Shown here piece by piece: positions 1 to 7,884 of a stretch of 64,000 bases of DNA. The notes beneath the pieces were generated by a model. The model searched no databases, was not told the DNA's origin, and saw nothing but the letters and a program-made list of their open reading frames with translations. Numbering within the stretch: the stretch's first letter is position 1; each line of letters begins with the position of its first letter. Both the position numbers and the translations under genes were made by a program. The DNA is from JALZVT01 sp039029135 (GTDB lineage Bacteria > Pseudomonadota > Gammaproteobacteria > Pseudomonadales > Azotimanducaceae): positions 57,660 to 121,659 of the forward strand of contig JBCCGT010000016.1 in assembly GCA_039029135.1 (NCBI GenBank), written 5' to 3'.

Positions 1-1
1 C

Positions 2-73
2 GGCGAGTCCGTCGAGTCGGGTAACCGACGCATGCGCTACATCGCGGAGAACGTCCTGCCGCAGCTCCGCTGA
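2..73 (+). CDS. C-terminal end of a truncated gene, product uncertain
   Basis: Only the last 23 codons are inside the window, ending ENVLPQLR and a TGA at 71-73. Tails of this kind (a helix ending in VLPxLR) are common in luciferase-like flavin-dependent monooxygenases, but 23 residues are too few to assign a family. It converges on the TetR gene, whose stop lies 11 bases away. Confidence 0.4.
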   Translation, partial: GESVESGNRRMRYIAENVLPQLR

Positions 74-83
74 GTGCGCCGGC

Positions 84-692
84 TTAGCGCTGGCACAGGC
101 GCAGCGCGGTGTCCTGAAACAGACGGTGGGCGTCCGCTAACCCGATGTCGTCATCGAAATAGACCGCCGAACGCAGGCCAATCATCAGTGAGAAGGTAAT
201 CTCGGCGGCGTCCCGCGCGGCTGCCTCTGAGGGCGCGGCCGAAAACGTGTGGCGCAGGTGCCTTTTGCAGCGTTGATCGAAATCGGCCTTGGTCGCCTGC
301 AGCACGTCGTTGTGCACGGCAACGCCAAAACACTCCAGCATGAAGCCGATCTCGCGTCGGTTGCTGGTCTCACCGCGAAACCACAGGTCGGCGAGCGAGC
401 GAATCTGTTGTTCGGGTGCTTCTCTGCGGAATGCCTCGATGTGCCCCAGAAAGCGCGCCGCTACCATCGCGAAGTACTGTTCGAGAATGTCCTCTTTGCC
501 GCGAAAGTAGTACAGCAGGTGGCTGGGCGTCATGCCGGCGCTTTGCGCCACATCGGCGAGCGTTGTGCGACCGTAGCCGCTGCGAATGATGCAGTCGTGC
601 AGCGCTGTGAAAATTCGCCGACGCCGTTCTTTACCTCGGGAGCCGCGGGAGCCGCGCGCAGAGCCGGTCGATGTCACCTGAGTCTTGGACAT
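84..692 (-). CDS. TetR/AcrR family transcriptional regulator
   Basis: A DNA-binding repressor-type protein of about 202 residues. The N-terminal third has the TetR helix-turn-helix pattern: an RRRRIFTALHDCI helix, then TTLADVAQSAGMTPSHLLYYF and GKEDILEQYF, the usual end of the TetR_N domain. The C-terminal ligand domain is not recognisable. I chose ATG at 692 (MSKTQV). An upstream ATG at 731 gives 13 extra residues (MLTVARRGAMLPP) of unlikely character. An inverted repeat at 758-771, just upstream, could be its own operator. The ligand and targets are unknown; the adjacent small reading frame at 806-948 and the VOC lipoprotein are possible targets. Confidence 0.85.
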   Translation of the reverse strand: MSKTQVTSTGSARGSRGSRGKERRRRIFTALHDCIIRSGYGRTTLADVAQSAGMTPSHLLYYFRGKEDILEQYFAMVAARFLGHIEAFRREAPEQQIRSLADLWFRGETSNRREIGFMLECFGVAVHNDVLQATKADFDQRCKRHLRHTFSAAPSEAAARDAAEITFSLMIGLRSAVYFDDDIGLADAHRLFQDTALRLCQR

Positions 693-757
693 TGGCGGCA
701 ACATAGCACCACGTCGTGCAACCGTCAGCATCCCCGCTTTTCTTTAATCCAATTCAA

Positions 758-771
758 ATTGTGTTTACAAT
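758..771. promoter_or_regulatory. Inverted repeat, candidate TetR operator overlapping a -10 box
   Basis: ATTGT-GTTT-ACAAT is a perfect inverted repeat in an AT-rich patch. TACAAT at 766-771 resembles a -10 hexamer for rightward transcription, with no convincing -35. A second inverted repeat, TCCCGC-N8-GCGGGA, lies at 774-793. The position between the TetR gene and a rightward small ORF fits autoregulation, which is inference. Confidence 0.35.
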
Positions 772-805
772 GTTCCCGCCCGAGTGTGCGGGAGGTTTCC
801 CGCTC

Positions 806-948
806 GTGACCCTTTCTGAGCTCAAGGCTCTGCGTAACGACGCGGCGAAAAACAGTCGTTAGCTGCCACGATCGTTGCGATCGACGAGGATGACGAGTCG
901 GAAACTACGCGTGTTTTGTACGCAGACGGAGAGAACCTGCGTGCATAG
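806..948 (+). pseudogene. Small ORF interrupted by a -1 frameshift
   Basis: GTG at 806 follows GGAGG at 791-795 with 10-base spacing and reads 18 codons (VTLSELKALRNDAAK...) to a TAG at 860-862. The -1 frame continues without a stop through AATIVAIDEDDESETTRVL and YADGENLRA to a TAG at 946-948. A slip or one-base change at the AAAAAC run (848-853) would join the two into one acidic peptide of about 46 residues. It may be a decayed gene, a sequencing error or a programmed frameshift. No family recognised. The remainder of the 488-base gap up to 1219 shows only a weak stem (1109-1117 with 1134-1142) and no convincing gene. Confidence 0.25.
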
Positions 949-1219
949 CGCCAGCGGAGGGCGCGTCGGCGTGAGAGAGGCACGCTCACGGTAGCTGTGG
1001 CAAGCGTGGTTGGCATGACTGGTACAACACCAGTGCATAAAAATCGCGACAGCGACATGAGTGACGAGAGCGAGAGGTCGCGCCGACGCGGCACACGAAG
1101 GGCATGGGACCCGGCGCAAGCTTGAGGCGAATGGCGCCGGGTTCAGAGGAGGAGACGCATTTGCGCTTCAGGGATGAGGCGTGAATGCGCTTTTTTCGCG
1201 TTCCCTCTACCGTCTCTAT

Positions 1220-2434
1220 CTAACCCCCGAAAACCCAGCCGTCAGCCGGCCTGCGGTAACTGATCTCCAGCGGCGGGCACCCGGCAGGCGGCGGCGCGAC
1301 CGGCCGGGGCGTAATGTTGCCCACCAGCTCCAGAAATACGCCGTCCGGGTCGATGGCGTGAACGATCGCGCTTGTGTCTTCAGCCGTCCCCGTGCAGCAG
1401 GGCGCCACCTCGGATAGGAACGGTACGCCTTGCGCCTTCAGGACGCCGACCGCGCGCTCGATGTCGGGCACCATCAGGGCGATGCGGCTGATGCCGATGT
1501 GATTGATGGGCGGCGGGTACGCCGGCTCGTCGTCGAACGGCTCAAGCCACTGGATCAGCCGCAGCACGTGCCGATCGCCGCGATCGATGGCGATGTCCGC
1601 GCCCTTGAACCGGAAGGGTTGCGCAAGGCCCCAGGCGCGCGCCTCCTCGAGCGTGCCGCCAGTCTGCGGGAGAGGTTTCACCCGGGTGTAGCCGAACCTG
1701 CGATAGAAGGCGAGCGACGCCTCCAGATCAGACACGTTGATGCCGATGTAAGGCATCGCGGTCAGGTGCATGTCCGCCTCGGGATCGCCGTGCGGCGGTG
1801 CCGTCTCGAGCAGCTTGTACAGCACGCCATCGGGATCGCGAAAGAAGGCGTATCGATCGCCGGGTATGCCGTAAGGCTTGGATAGGAACTCGACGCCGCG
1901 AGACTTCAGAAAGGCGTAGTCCGCGCCGAGATCGCTGGTCAGCAGCGCCGCGTAGGCCATGCCGAGATGATTGGGCAACGCGTAGGGCGGTTCGTCGTTG
2001 AACACCGTCTTCCACTGCAGCAGATCGATGTTGGCGACGTTGTGACTGCCGGGCAGCGAGATCACCTCGCCGGCCACCAGCTCGTACTGGCAGACATCGA
2101 ACATGCCCAGCGCCCGCGCCATCTGATGGGTGTTCGTCAGCGGAAAACCGCCGACGCCGTCGGTATAGCCCAGCATGCGATAGAACGCGCGCGCCGCTGC
2201 AAAGTCGCGCGTGTGCGTCGCGAAATGAAAGCGCGCCATCAGGCCGATATCGGCGTTCGAATCCAGCTGCACGGCGGATGCGATCGCAGCCATGCGACCG
2301 TCGAGAGAGTCGCGGTGACTGTTGTCGGCGGATTCTGCATCGTCGGCGGCGGGCGCGCCGGTTGCGCAGGCCGCGCTCACCACGATCGCCGCCAGCAGCA
2401 GCAAGTGCCCCGCCGTTCGGCCGACGCCGAGCAT
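1220..2434 (-). CDS. Two-domain VOC (glyoxalase/dioxygenase fold) lipoprotein
   Basis: About 404 residues. The chosen ATG at 2434 starts a signal sequence MLGVGRTAGHLLLLAAIVVSA followed by Cys, so this is probably an exported lipoprotein or periplasmic protein. Upstream in-frame starts would bury the signal. Two VOC modules follow: the first starts near ARFHFATHTRDFAAARAFYR and ends DRYAFFRDPDGVLYKLLE, the second runs from PYIGINVSDLEASLAFYR to HAIDPDGVFLELVG. Each has the final acidic residue typical of VOC metal sites. VOC proteins include glyoxalases, extradiol dioxygenases and antibiotic-binding proteins. Nothing here fixes the substrate, and an exported VOC protein is somewhat unusual. 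Confidence 0.75.
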   Translation of the reverse strand: MLGVGRTAGHLLLLAAIVVSAACATGAPAADDAESADNSHRDSLDGRMAAIASAVQLDSNADIGLMARFHFATHTRDFAAARAFYRMLGYTDGVGGFPLTNTHQMARALGMFDVCQYELVAGEVISLPGSHNVANIDLLQWKTVFNDEPPYALPNHLGMAYAALLTSDLGADYAFLKSRGVEFLSKPYGIPGDRYAFFRDPDGVLYKLLETAPPHGDPEADMHLTAMPYIGINVSDLEASLAFYRRFGYTRVKPLPQTGGTLEEARAWGLAQPFRFKGADIAIDRGDRHVLRLIQWLEPFDDEPAYPPPINHIGISRIALMVPDIERAVGVLKAQGVPFLSEVAPCCTGTAEDTSAIVHAIDPDGVFLELVGNITPRPVAPPPAGCPPLEISYRRPADGWVFGG

Positions 2435-2625
2435 CACAGTCGTTCTTTCCCTGATGATAGCGGTCGCCAAAGATGCACGCATAGACCGGTCCTCCCCCGA
2501 CATCGCGGCCGCCAAGATAGCCGACGGCGCAGCTCAACTCCAACGGGTCGCCGTAGGCCCGCGTCGGGGTCGCCTTCGCGTCACGCTCTCCTTTGCACCG
2601 GCCGGCCGATTACCCGACGGCGCCG

Positions 2626-3096
2626 TCAGGGCAGCTTCGAGTTGTCCCAGCTGACGACGGTTGTGGGGGAGAACACGACCCAGCGCCGGCTGTTGCCCGC
2701 GGCGCTGGGCGCGTGGGGCTGGTCTGCTCCCGCCTCGTCTGTGAGTCCGTGCTTGCGCCCAAGATTGCGCTGGGCCTCGGCCAGATGTGGGTCTGCTTCC
2801 TCGTCTGCCGGCGTCTCCAGCACGCGCGCCTCCCCGCGCAGCATGATCCCCTGCAGTTCTCGCCAGGCCTCGCCGACGTCGACCAGCACGGTCGCGTTGG
2901 GCGAACGCCGCAGGTTGGCGACCTTCTGACCGCGGGCGTAGATGTAGATCCTGCCGCCGGCCCAGCCGAAGGTCATTGGCGTCAGGTTGATGTCCGCGCC
3001 AGGTCCGATCGTGGCGATGCGCAGGCGCGGTTCGTGACCGAGCAGGTGATCGATCTCTTGGTCGGTCAGGCGCAGCGCGCGTGCGATCTTTGCCAC
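2626..3096 (-). CDS. Pyridoxamine 5'-phosphate oxidase-fold (PPOX) family protein
   Basis: About 156 residues with the split-barrel flavin/F420-binding pattern. It opens VAKIARALRLTDQEIDHLLG, then EPRLRIATIG with NLTPMTFGW, and RIYIYARGQKVANLRRSPN with VTVLVDVG-type strands. GTG at 3096 is preferred because GGAGG lies ten bases upstream and the family normally starts close to the LTDQEI helix. An ATG at 3192 would add 32 unconserved residues. Family members reduce or bind flavin, F420 or biliverdin-type ligands; the substrate here is unknown. The C-terminal approximately 40 residues are low-complexity and probably not part of the fold. Confidence 0.75.
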   Translation of the reverse strand: MAKIARALRLTDQEIDHLLGHEPRLRIATIGPGADINLTPMTFGWAGGRIYIYARGQKVANLRRSPNATVLVDVGEAWRELQGIMLRGEARVLETPADEEADPHLAEAQRNLGRKHGLTDEAGADQPHAPSAAGNSRRWVVFSPTTVVSWDNSKLP

Positions 3097-3169
3097 GTTC
3101 GATGGGCCTCCGCCGGTGCGAATGCGCGCCTCAGCGGCGCGGGGTGAGTGAGCATCCTGCCACTGGACC

Positions 3170-3199
3170 CATCGATGTGCATCGATGCGCATCGTTGTG
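3170..3199. repeat. Three tandem copies of a 10-base unit
   Basis: CATCGATGTG, CATCGATGCG and CATCGTTGTG follow directly on one another between two divergent genes. The first two contain ATCGAT palindromes. This may be a binding site for a regulator of the divergent pair, or a simple slippage repeat. Confidence 0.5.
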
Positions 3200-3295
3200 A
3201 GAAGCGGCGCGACCGTCGCTCGAGGGCCGCAGGCCTACGTCGCGCACGGCGCTCTGCCTACAGCGCAGTTGGCGCCGCCGCTGCAACATGGACGC

Positions 3296-4291
3296 ATGAC
3301 CAACGACCACCTTCGACGCCTCGGGCTGCTGCGTCGCTTTGAACCGCTGCGGGGAATTGCCTGGGAAGACCTGTCCAGCCTGGCGCGCGCGGCGCGCGAG
3401 GTCCGCGTGCCGGCGGGCCGCACGCTGGTGCGGCCGCCGCGGCGGCTGTCCGGCTGGTGGTATCTGATCGACGGCACGCTGGTGGATGAAGACACCGGCG
3501 ATCGGATCGCGGCCGGCACGGCGATCGCGCGGCGACGCGTGTACCCCGGCGTGCGCGCGCTGTCCGTGCAGCGCACGGCGACCCTGTTGGTGATCGATGC
3601 GGCCAGTGGCCAGCTGCACCTGAGTGCGCCCCGCCGCGACGATGGACTGGCGGTGACCAGGGGCCCAGCCGCAGGTGCTTCCGGGGGACGCCGGCCCGAC
3701 TGGCTGTGCGAACTCGCGGCCAGCCCGCTGCTGCGTGCGCTGTATCGGCACTCGGGCGGCGGCGCCTGGCAGGCCTGGGTGGCGGGCCTGCGGCGGGGCC
3801 TCGCGCGGCCTGGCGCGACGGTGTTCGACGCCGGCGACCCCGCGGATGCGTTCTTTGTCGTACGGCGGGGCAGCGTCCGCGTCGCGGCGCAGCAGGGCGA
3901 GGTCGTCATCGGCCCCGGCGGTTTCTTCGGCGAAGACGGACTGATTGCCGGACAGCCGCGCAACGCGCGGGTGAGCGCCCCGCGCGGGGCCGAACTGCTA
4001 CGCGGCGGCGCTGAGGAGATGCTAGCGCTGCTGGACTGTGCGTTTCGCGAGCTGGCGCGATCGCTTGCGCAAGAGCCGACACGGCGGCCCGCGGCCATCG
4101 AACTCGGCCGCTGCCAGACCACCGTGCAGCTACGCGCGGCGATTCAGGCGCTGCCGCGGGGGCGTCCCGTGCGCATGCGCTCGCCCTTCGCGCGGGCGGG
4201 TCTCGACGACTTGGCGATGCTGGTCTTGTTTCATCGCGGTTACTCGATCCAGCTGCAGCCCAGCGAAGTTACGACGGTGGCGCCGCCTTGA
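3296..4291 (+). CDS. Cyclic-nucleotide-binding-domain (Crp-like fold) protein without DNA-binding domain
   Basis: About 331 residues from ATG 3296 (MTNDHLRRLGLLRRFEPLRG). The N-terminal half looks like a degenerate cNMP domain (LRRFEPL, then VPAGRTLVRPPRRLSGWWYLIDG). The second half has a clearer one: PGATVFDAGDPADAFFVVRR, GSVRVAAQQGEVVIGPGGFF and GEDGLIAGQPRNARVSA. The phosphate-binding cassette keeps GE and ends in NARV, so the Arg is displaced and nucleotide binding is uncertain. No helix-turn-helix follows; the last about 75 residues (LRAAIQALPRG to LVLFHRGYSIQL) form an unassigned small domain. Possibly a membrane-redox or signalling accessory; coq7 lies 78 bases downstream on the same strand. 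Confidence 0.7.
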   Translation: MTNDHLRRLGLLRRFEPLRGIAWEDLSSLARAAREVRVPAGRTLVRPPRRLSGWWYLIDGTLVDEDTGDRIAAGTAIARRRVYPGVRALSVQRTATLLVIDAASGQLHLSAPRRDDGLAVTRGPAAGASGGRRPDWLCELAASPLLRALYRHSGGGAWQAWVAGLRRGLARPGATVFDAGDPADAFFVVRRGSVRVAAQQGEVVIGPGGFFGEDGLIAGQPRNARVSAPRGAELLRGGAEEMLALLDCAFRELARSLAQEPTRRPAAIELGRCQTTVQLRAAIQALPRGRPVRMRSPFARAGLDDLAMLVLFHRGYSIQLQPSEVTTVAPP

Positions 4292-4369
4292 ACGCGCCAC
4301 GGCGCAGGCGGTGTCCACGCTCTGGCCTGCTGGTCGGCTGTAACGCGCGAATTCGGCTAGAGTGAGTTC

Positions 4370-4990
4370 ATGGATGCCCTGATACGCTCGATTGATACCG
4401 CCCTGCGCACCCTGACCGGCACCAGCCGAGCCCTGCGCGAGATGCCGGCCGCCAATGAAGCCACGTCCGCGCCGCTCAGCGAGCGCGAGCGGCGTCACGC
4501 CGCGGGCCTGATGCGGGTTAATCACTGCGGCGAGGTGTGCGCCCAGGCCCTCTATTCAGGCGCCGCCGCGGTGGCCCGCGACCCCGAAGTGGTCGAGCAC
4601 CTCGAGGCTGCCGGACAGGAGGAGGTCGATCACCTCGTCTGGTGTGCCGAGCGTCTGCAGGCGCTCGACTCGCGACCCTCCCTCCTGAACCCCGCCTTCT
4701 ATGCGGCATCCTGGGGCATCGGCGCGATCTCCGGGCTGATCGATGACAAGCTCAGCCTCGGCTTTGTCGAGGCCACTGAGGAGCAGGTCGTCGAGCATTT
4801 GGAAAAGCACCTCGACGTGCTGCCGGAGCAGGATCACGAGAGTCGCGCGGTGCTAGCGCAGATGCGCGAGGACGAGGCCCGCCACGAGCTCGAGGCGGTT
4901 GCCGCGGGCGCGACCCGGCTGCCCTCCTGGCAGCGCAACCTGATGCGGCGCCTGGCGCGGGTGATGACCACGACGACCTATCGTGTCTGA
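4370..4990 (+). CDS. coq7: 3-demethoxyubiquinol 3-hydroxylase Coq7
   Basis: A di-iron monooxygenase that adds the penultimate ring hydroxyl in ubiquinone synthesis at the inner membrane face. The 206-residue length fits the family. The carboxylate/histidine ligands are visible in order: NHCGEVCAQALY, GQEEVDHLVWC, EATEEQVVEHLEKHL and REDEARHELEA. The helix PAFYAASWGIGAISGLI is the expected hydrophobic membrane-docking part. The pathway is aerobic, so the organism respires oxygen. In Pseudomonas coq7 also sits near the Crp/Vfr gene; speD, which lies between them there, is absent here. Confidence 0.95.
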   Translation: MDALIRSIDTALRTLTGTSRALREMPAANEATSAPLSERERRHAAGLMRVNHCGEVCAQALYSGAAAVARDPEVVEHLEAAGQEEVDHLVWCAERLQALDSRPSLLNPAFYAASWGIGAISGLIDDKLSLGFVEATEEQVVEHLEKHLDVLPEQDHESRAVLAQMREDEARHELEAVAAGATRLPSWQRNLMRRLARVMTTTTYRV

Positions 4991-5019
4991 GCGCGTCTGA
5001 ACGTGCCTGAGCCGAGCGG

Positions 5020-5463
5020 CTAATCCACGGCCGGCGCGAGCGGCGGATGGAAGATCATCTGCACCGTCGTTCCCTCCGGATCGCTCGCGTAGAACGACCG
5101 CGCCCCGTCGCGATGGGTCTTGGGGGCCTGCAGGATGGTGATGTCGTGCGCGACGAAGCGTTCATACCAGCGATCCACGATCTCCGGCGTGTCCAGGATA
5201 AAGCCGATGTGATCCAGGCTTGCGGGTTCGCTCGTGATCGCCTCGACTCGGTGCAGCGCGAGATTGTCGTTACCTGACGTCAGATAGACGTTGTCGGGGT
5301 CGGGCCGCCACTCGATGGCCATGCCCAGGACGTCACGATAGAAGAACAGCATCCGATCGACATCCAGCACGTTCAGCGCCACGTGGCGTAGGCCCGCGGT
5401 GCGCAGCTCACTCTCGCCCTGAGTTGCAGATTCGCCCTGCCTGCCGGGATCCTGCTCACCCAT
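5020..5463 (-). CDS. VOC family protein (glyoxalase-like)
   Basis: A single VOC domain of 147 residues: LRHVALNVLDVDRMLFFYRD, VLGM, NVYLTSGNDNLALHRVEA, LDHIGFILDTPEIVDRWYER and SFYASDPEGTTVQMIF. Metal-ligand positions His (first strand), His (LDHIGF) and the final Gln/Glu region are present, so a metalloenzyme is possible. The ATG overlaps the stop of the upstream OsmC gene by eight bases, so the two are translationally coupled. With a peroxide-type OsmC protein as partner, a detoxification role is plausible but unproven. Confidence 0.85.
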   Translation of the reverse strand: MGEQDPGRQGESATQGESELRTAGLRHVALNVLDVDRMLFFYRDVLGMAIEWRPDPDNVYLTSGNDNLALHRVEAITSEPASLDHIGFILDTPEIVDRWYERFVAHDITILQAPKTHRDGARSFYASDPEGTTVQMIFHPPLAPAVD

Positions 5464-5893
5464 GGTTCGTCTCGCTGATCTCGAAGTCGTGGCTGATCTC
5501 TACGCCGCCACGGCCCAGCATGATTGACGCGCTGCAGTACTTGTCCGCAGACAGGGCGACCGCGCGGGCCACCGCGGCCTCCTGTAGATCGACGCCACTG
5601 ACGACGAAGTGCACGTGAATCTTCGTGAATACGGCCGGGACGTCCGCCGCGCGCTCGGCGTGGAGCTGGGTTACACAATTCGTCACATTCTGACGCGCCT
5701 TGCGCAATATGGAGATTACGTCGTACGAGGTGCAGCCGCCCATCCCGAGCAGCACCAGTTCCATGGGACTGGGTCCCGCGTCAGTTTTTCGGTCACCGTC
5801 CAGCACGAGGCTGTGGCCGCTGGCAGATTCGGCGACGTAACGTTGACCGTCGACCCAAGTGAGGGTTGCGGTCATCGGGGTTGGCTGTGCCAT
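5456..5893 (-). CDS. OsmC family protein (YhfA-like thiol peroxidase fold)
   Basis: About 145 residues from ATG 5893 (MAQPTPMTATLTWVDGQRYV). OsmC proteins are cysteine-based hydroperoxide reductases or related carriers. The two reactive-site cysteines are present: GMGGCTSYDVISIL and DKYCSASIML. The sequence looks closest to the YhfA/PA0653-type subgroup, which in both E. coli and Pseudomonas sits beside crp, as here. An ATG at 5929 would add 12 residues; 5893 is favoured because the protein then starts like its relatives. It leads a two-gene operon with the VOC gene and is divergent from crp. Confidence 0.88.
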   Translation of the reverse strand: MAQPTPMTATLTWVDGQRYVAESASGHSLVLDGDRKTDAGPSPMELVLLGMGGCTSYDVISILRKARQNVTNCVTQLHAERAADVPAVFTKIHVHFVVSGVDLQEAAVARAVALSADKYCSASIMLGRGGVEISHDFEISETNHG

Positions 5894-6008
5894 GTCGTTC
5901 CCATGTCTATGGTGCGCGGTGATGCGCACAAGTGTGACACAGTTCGCTAAAAATGCTGGGTTTTCGGGGGGTTTTCGCGGTTTTGAACGGCGTTAGGGGT
6001 TGTAATTA

Positions 6009-6024
6009 TGTGAAGCGCTTCAAG
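6009..6024. promoter_or_regulatory. Candidate Crp binding site upstream of crp
   Basis: TGTGA-AGCGCT-TCAAG matches one full half-site of the Crp consensus (TGTGA-N6-TCACA) and the TCA of the other, and contains the 12-base palindrome TGAAGCGCTTCA. A weaker TGTGA-N6-TCGCT lies at 5933-5948, near the OsmC gene start. Autoregulation of crp/vfr genes is known. The rest of the roughly 300-base divergent region shows only the promoter given next. Confidence 0.4.
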
Positions 6025-6144
6025 CGTTCAAGCGGGCCTGGTCGGCGAAAACCCGGCGCTTGGCCCGTCTGTCGTGCGTTTTGCCACCGCTCGTCGTGAT
6101 GCGCTGTTTGTGTTCGCGAGACTGTGGAGAATCAATGTCGACCC

Positions 6145-6179
6145 TTGATGCCAAACATGGCATTGAATATGCAATTCAA
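6145..6179 (+). promoter_or_regulatory. Candidate crp promoter with overlapping inverted repeat
   Basis: TTGATG (6145-6150), a 17-base spacer and TATGCA (6168-6173) form a fair sigma-70 promoter. TTGAAT-ATGCA-ATTCAA (6163-6179) is a perfect inverted repeat laid over the -10 box and could be an operator. The crp RBS GAAGGGA lies just before ATG 6233. Confidence 0.4.
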
Positions 6180-6232
6180 GTTTTCGTGAACGCAAGGGCG
6201 ATTCGCAAGGTTACTACGAAGGGACGATTAGC

Positions 6233-6937
6233 ATGCTTGCATCTAAGAAAACTCAGGTCTCTGGCCTATCGGCCAAGCGGCCGCTGGCCAAAGGCTTTGC
6301 CATGAGTGCGAATGCCCAGGCCGAAGATACTTCTCACCTGGACGCTTTTCTCGCGGCTGCGCACCGGCGCAAATACCCGGCCAAAAGCACCCTGATCTAC
6401 GCGGGCGACAAGTCCGACTCGATCTACTACATACAGAAAGGGTCCGTTACGGTTCTCGTCGAAGACGAGTCCGGTCGCGAGATCATCGTCGCCTATCTGA
6501 ACAAGGGCGACTTCTTCGGCGAGATGCCGCTGTTCATGGCCGACATTCCGCGCACCGCGTGGGTGAAGTCCAAGTCCGAGTGTGAGGTTGCAGAGCTCAG
6601 CTACGCGAAGTTCCGTGAACTCGCCGAGCGCGACACGCGCCTGCTCTACGCCGTCGGCGCGCAGATGGCGAAATCGCTCACCAAGACCACCCAGAAAGTC
6701 AGCGACCTCGCGTTTCTGGATGTCACCGGCCGCGTGGCGCGCACGCTCCTCGAACTGGCCAAGCAGCCGGACGCGATGACGCATCCGGATGGCATGCAAA
6801 TCAAGATTACCCGTCAGGAAATCGGCCGCATCGTGGGTTGCTCACGCGAGATGGTGGGCCGGGTTCTGAAGACGCTGGTCGAGCAGGGACTGGTGTCTGT
6901 GAAGGGCAAGACCATGGTGGTGTTCGGCACACGCTGA
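6233..6937 (+). CDS. crp: cAMP receptor protein family regulator (Crp/Vfr)
   Basis: A global regulator of 234 residues with an N-terminal cAMP domain and C-terminal winged helix. Long stretches match E. coli Crp and especially Pseudomonas Vfr, for example QPDAMTHPDGMQIKITRQEI, VGCSREMVGRVLK and GKTMVVFGTR. In the phosphate-binding cassette G96 and E97 are kept, Arg107 is kept, and the residue equivalent to E. coli Ser83 is Thr108; T152-T153 match the T127-S128 pair. The loop before Arg (LFMADIPRTAW) is shorter and differs from Vfr. A GAAGGGA RBS supports ATG 6233, giving 23 residues ahead of the alternative ATG 6302. It is convergent with trpC, as in Pseudomonas. Confidence 0.93.
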   Translation: MLASKKTQVSGLSAKRPLAKGFAMSANAQAEDTSHLDAFLAAAHRRKYPAKSTLIYAGDKSDSIYYIQKGSVTVLVEDESGREIIVAYLNKGDFFGEMPLFMADIPRTAWVKSKSECEVAELSYAKFRELAERDTRLLYAVGAQMAKSLTKTTQKVSDLAFLDVTGRVARTLLELAKQPDAMTHPDGMQIKITRQEIGRIVGCSREMVGRVLKTLVEQGLVSVKGKTMVVFGTR

Positions 6938-7007
6938 CCTCCATTAGTGCCCTGACCGGATCGCGGGGCAGGACCAGGTGACACGAAGTCACCGGCAATG
7001 GAATTGC

Positions 7008-7048
7008 GAACCGGGTGTTCCGTAAGGAATACCCGGTTCTTTCGTTTT
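7008..7048 (+). terminator. Rho-independent terminator of crp
   Basis: GAACCGGGT (7008-7016) pairs perfectly with ACCCGGTTC (7031-7039); TTCC/GGAA extends the stem inward to a short loop. TTCTTTCGTTTT follows. It lies between the convergent crp and trpC genes and serves crp best, since the T-run is on its side. Confidence 0.88.
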
Positions 7049-7077
7049 GGGGGACGTATTCCGCGAGTCGTGACCGG

Positions 7078-7884
7078 CTACTCGACCATCAGTTCGCGCA
7101 GCGCCGTGCCGGGATCATCGGCACGCATGAACGACTCCCCGATCAGGAAGCAGCGCACGCCGGCCGCATTCAGGCGCGCGAGGTCGGCGCGACTGTGAAT
7201 GCCGGATTCCGAGACGAACAGCGCACCGGCGGACGCGTCCGCGACCAAACGCTCGGTGGTGGCCAGCGTGGTTTCAAACGTCTTCAGGTTGCGATTGTTC
7301 ACGCCTAGCAGAGTGGGCGACAGCCCGTCCGCGCGCTCCAGTTCCTGTTCGTCGTGCACCTCGACCAGCACGTCCAGCCCAACGTCGCGCGCCGTCTGAT
7401 AGAGCTCGCTGAGCACCTCATCGGGGAGTGCCGCGACGATCAGCAGCAGGCAGTCGGCGCCGAGCGCGCGAGTCTCGAAGACCTGATAGGGATCGACGAT
7501 AAAATCCTTGCGCAGCACGGGCAGCTTAACGACGGCGCGTGCGTCCTCGAGATATCGATCGCTGCCCTGGAAGAAATCGACGTCCGTCAGCACCGACAGG
7601 CAGGTGGCGCCGCCGCGTTCGTACGACTCGGCAATGGACGTCGGATCGAAGGGCTCGCGGATGAGTCCCTTGCTGGGCGACGCCTTTTTGATTTCCGCTA
7701 TGACGGCGCCGCGGCCTGCGGCGTCGCGCGTGGCGGCCACGCGCAGCGCGGCCTCGAAACCGCGAGTCGGATTCGTGCGGTTGGCGTCCTCGGCCGCGCG
7801 GCGCACCGCCTCAAGAGAACGCTCGCGCCTGCGTTCGCTAACTTCCTCGCGTTTGCGCGCGAGTATCTTGTCCAGCACCGTCAT
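7078..7884 (-). CDS. trpC: Indole-3-glycerol phosphate synthase
   Basis: A 268-residue TIM-barrel enzyme that closes the indole ring (CdRP to indole-3-glycerol phosphate) in tryptophan synthesis. Signature pieces are present: VIAEIKKASPSKGLIR, the LSVLTDVDFFQGS strand, LPVLRKDFIVDPYQ, DCLLLIVAAL, LLGVNNRNLKTFE and the phosphate site FVSESGIHSRADLARL. It is stand-alone, not fused to trpF. The ATG overlaps the trpD stop by four bases (ATGA), so trpG-trpD-trpC is a coupled unit. Confidence 0.97.
   Translation of the reverse strand: MTVLDKILARKREEVSERRRERSLEAVRRAAEDANRTNPTRGFEAALRVAATRDAAGRGAVIAEIKKASPSKGLIREPFDPTSIAESYERGGATCLSVLTDVDFFQGSDRYLEDARAVVKLPVLRKDFIVDPYQVFETRALGADCLLLIVAALPDEVLSELYQTARDVGLDVLVEVHDEQELERADGLSPTLLGVNNRNLKTFETTLATTERLVADASAGALFVSESGIHSRADLARLNAAGVRCFLIGESFMRADDPGTALRELMVE

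Noticed and set aside
1220..2515. Upstream starts of the two-domain VOC lipoprotein (ATG 2515 and others)
   Set aside because: They place about 27 polar residues before the signal peptide, which would hinder export; ATG 2434 fits better.
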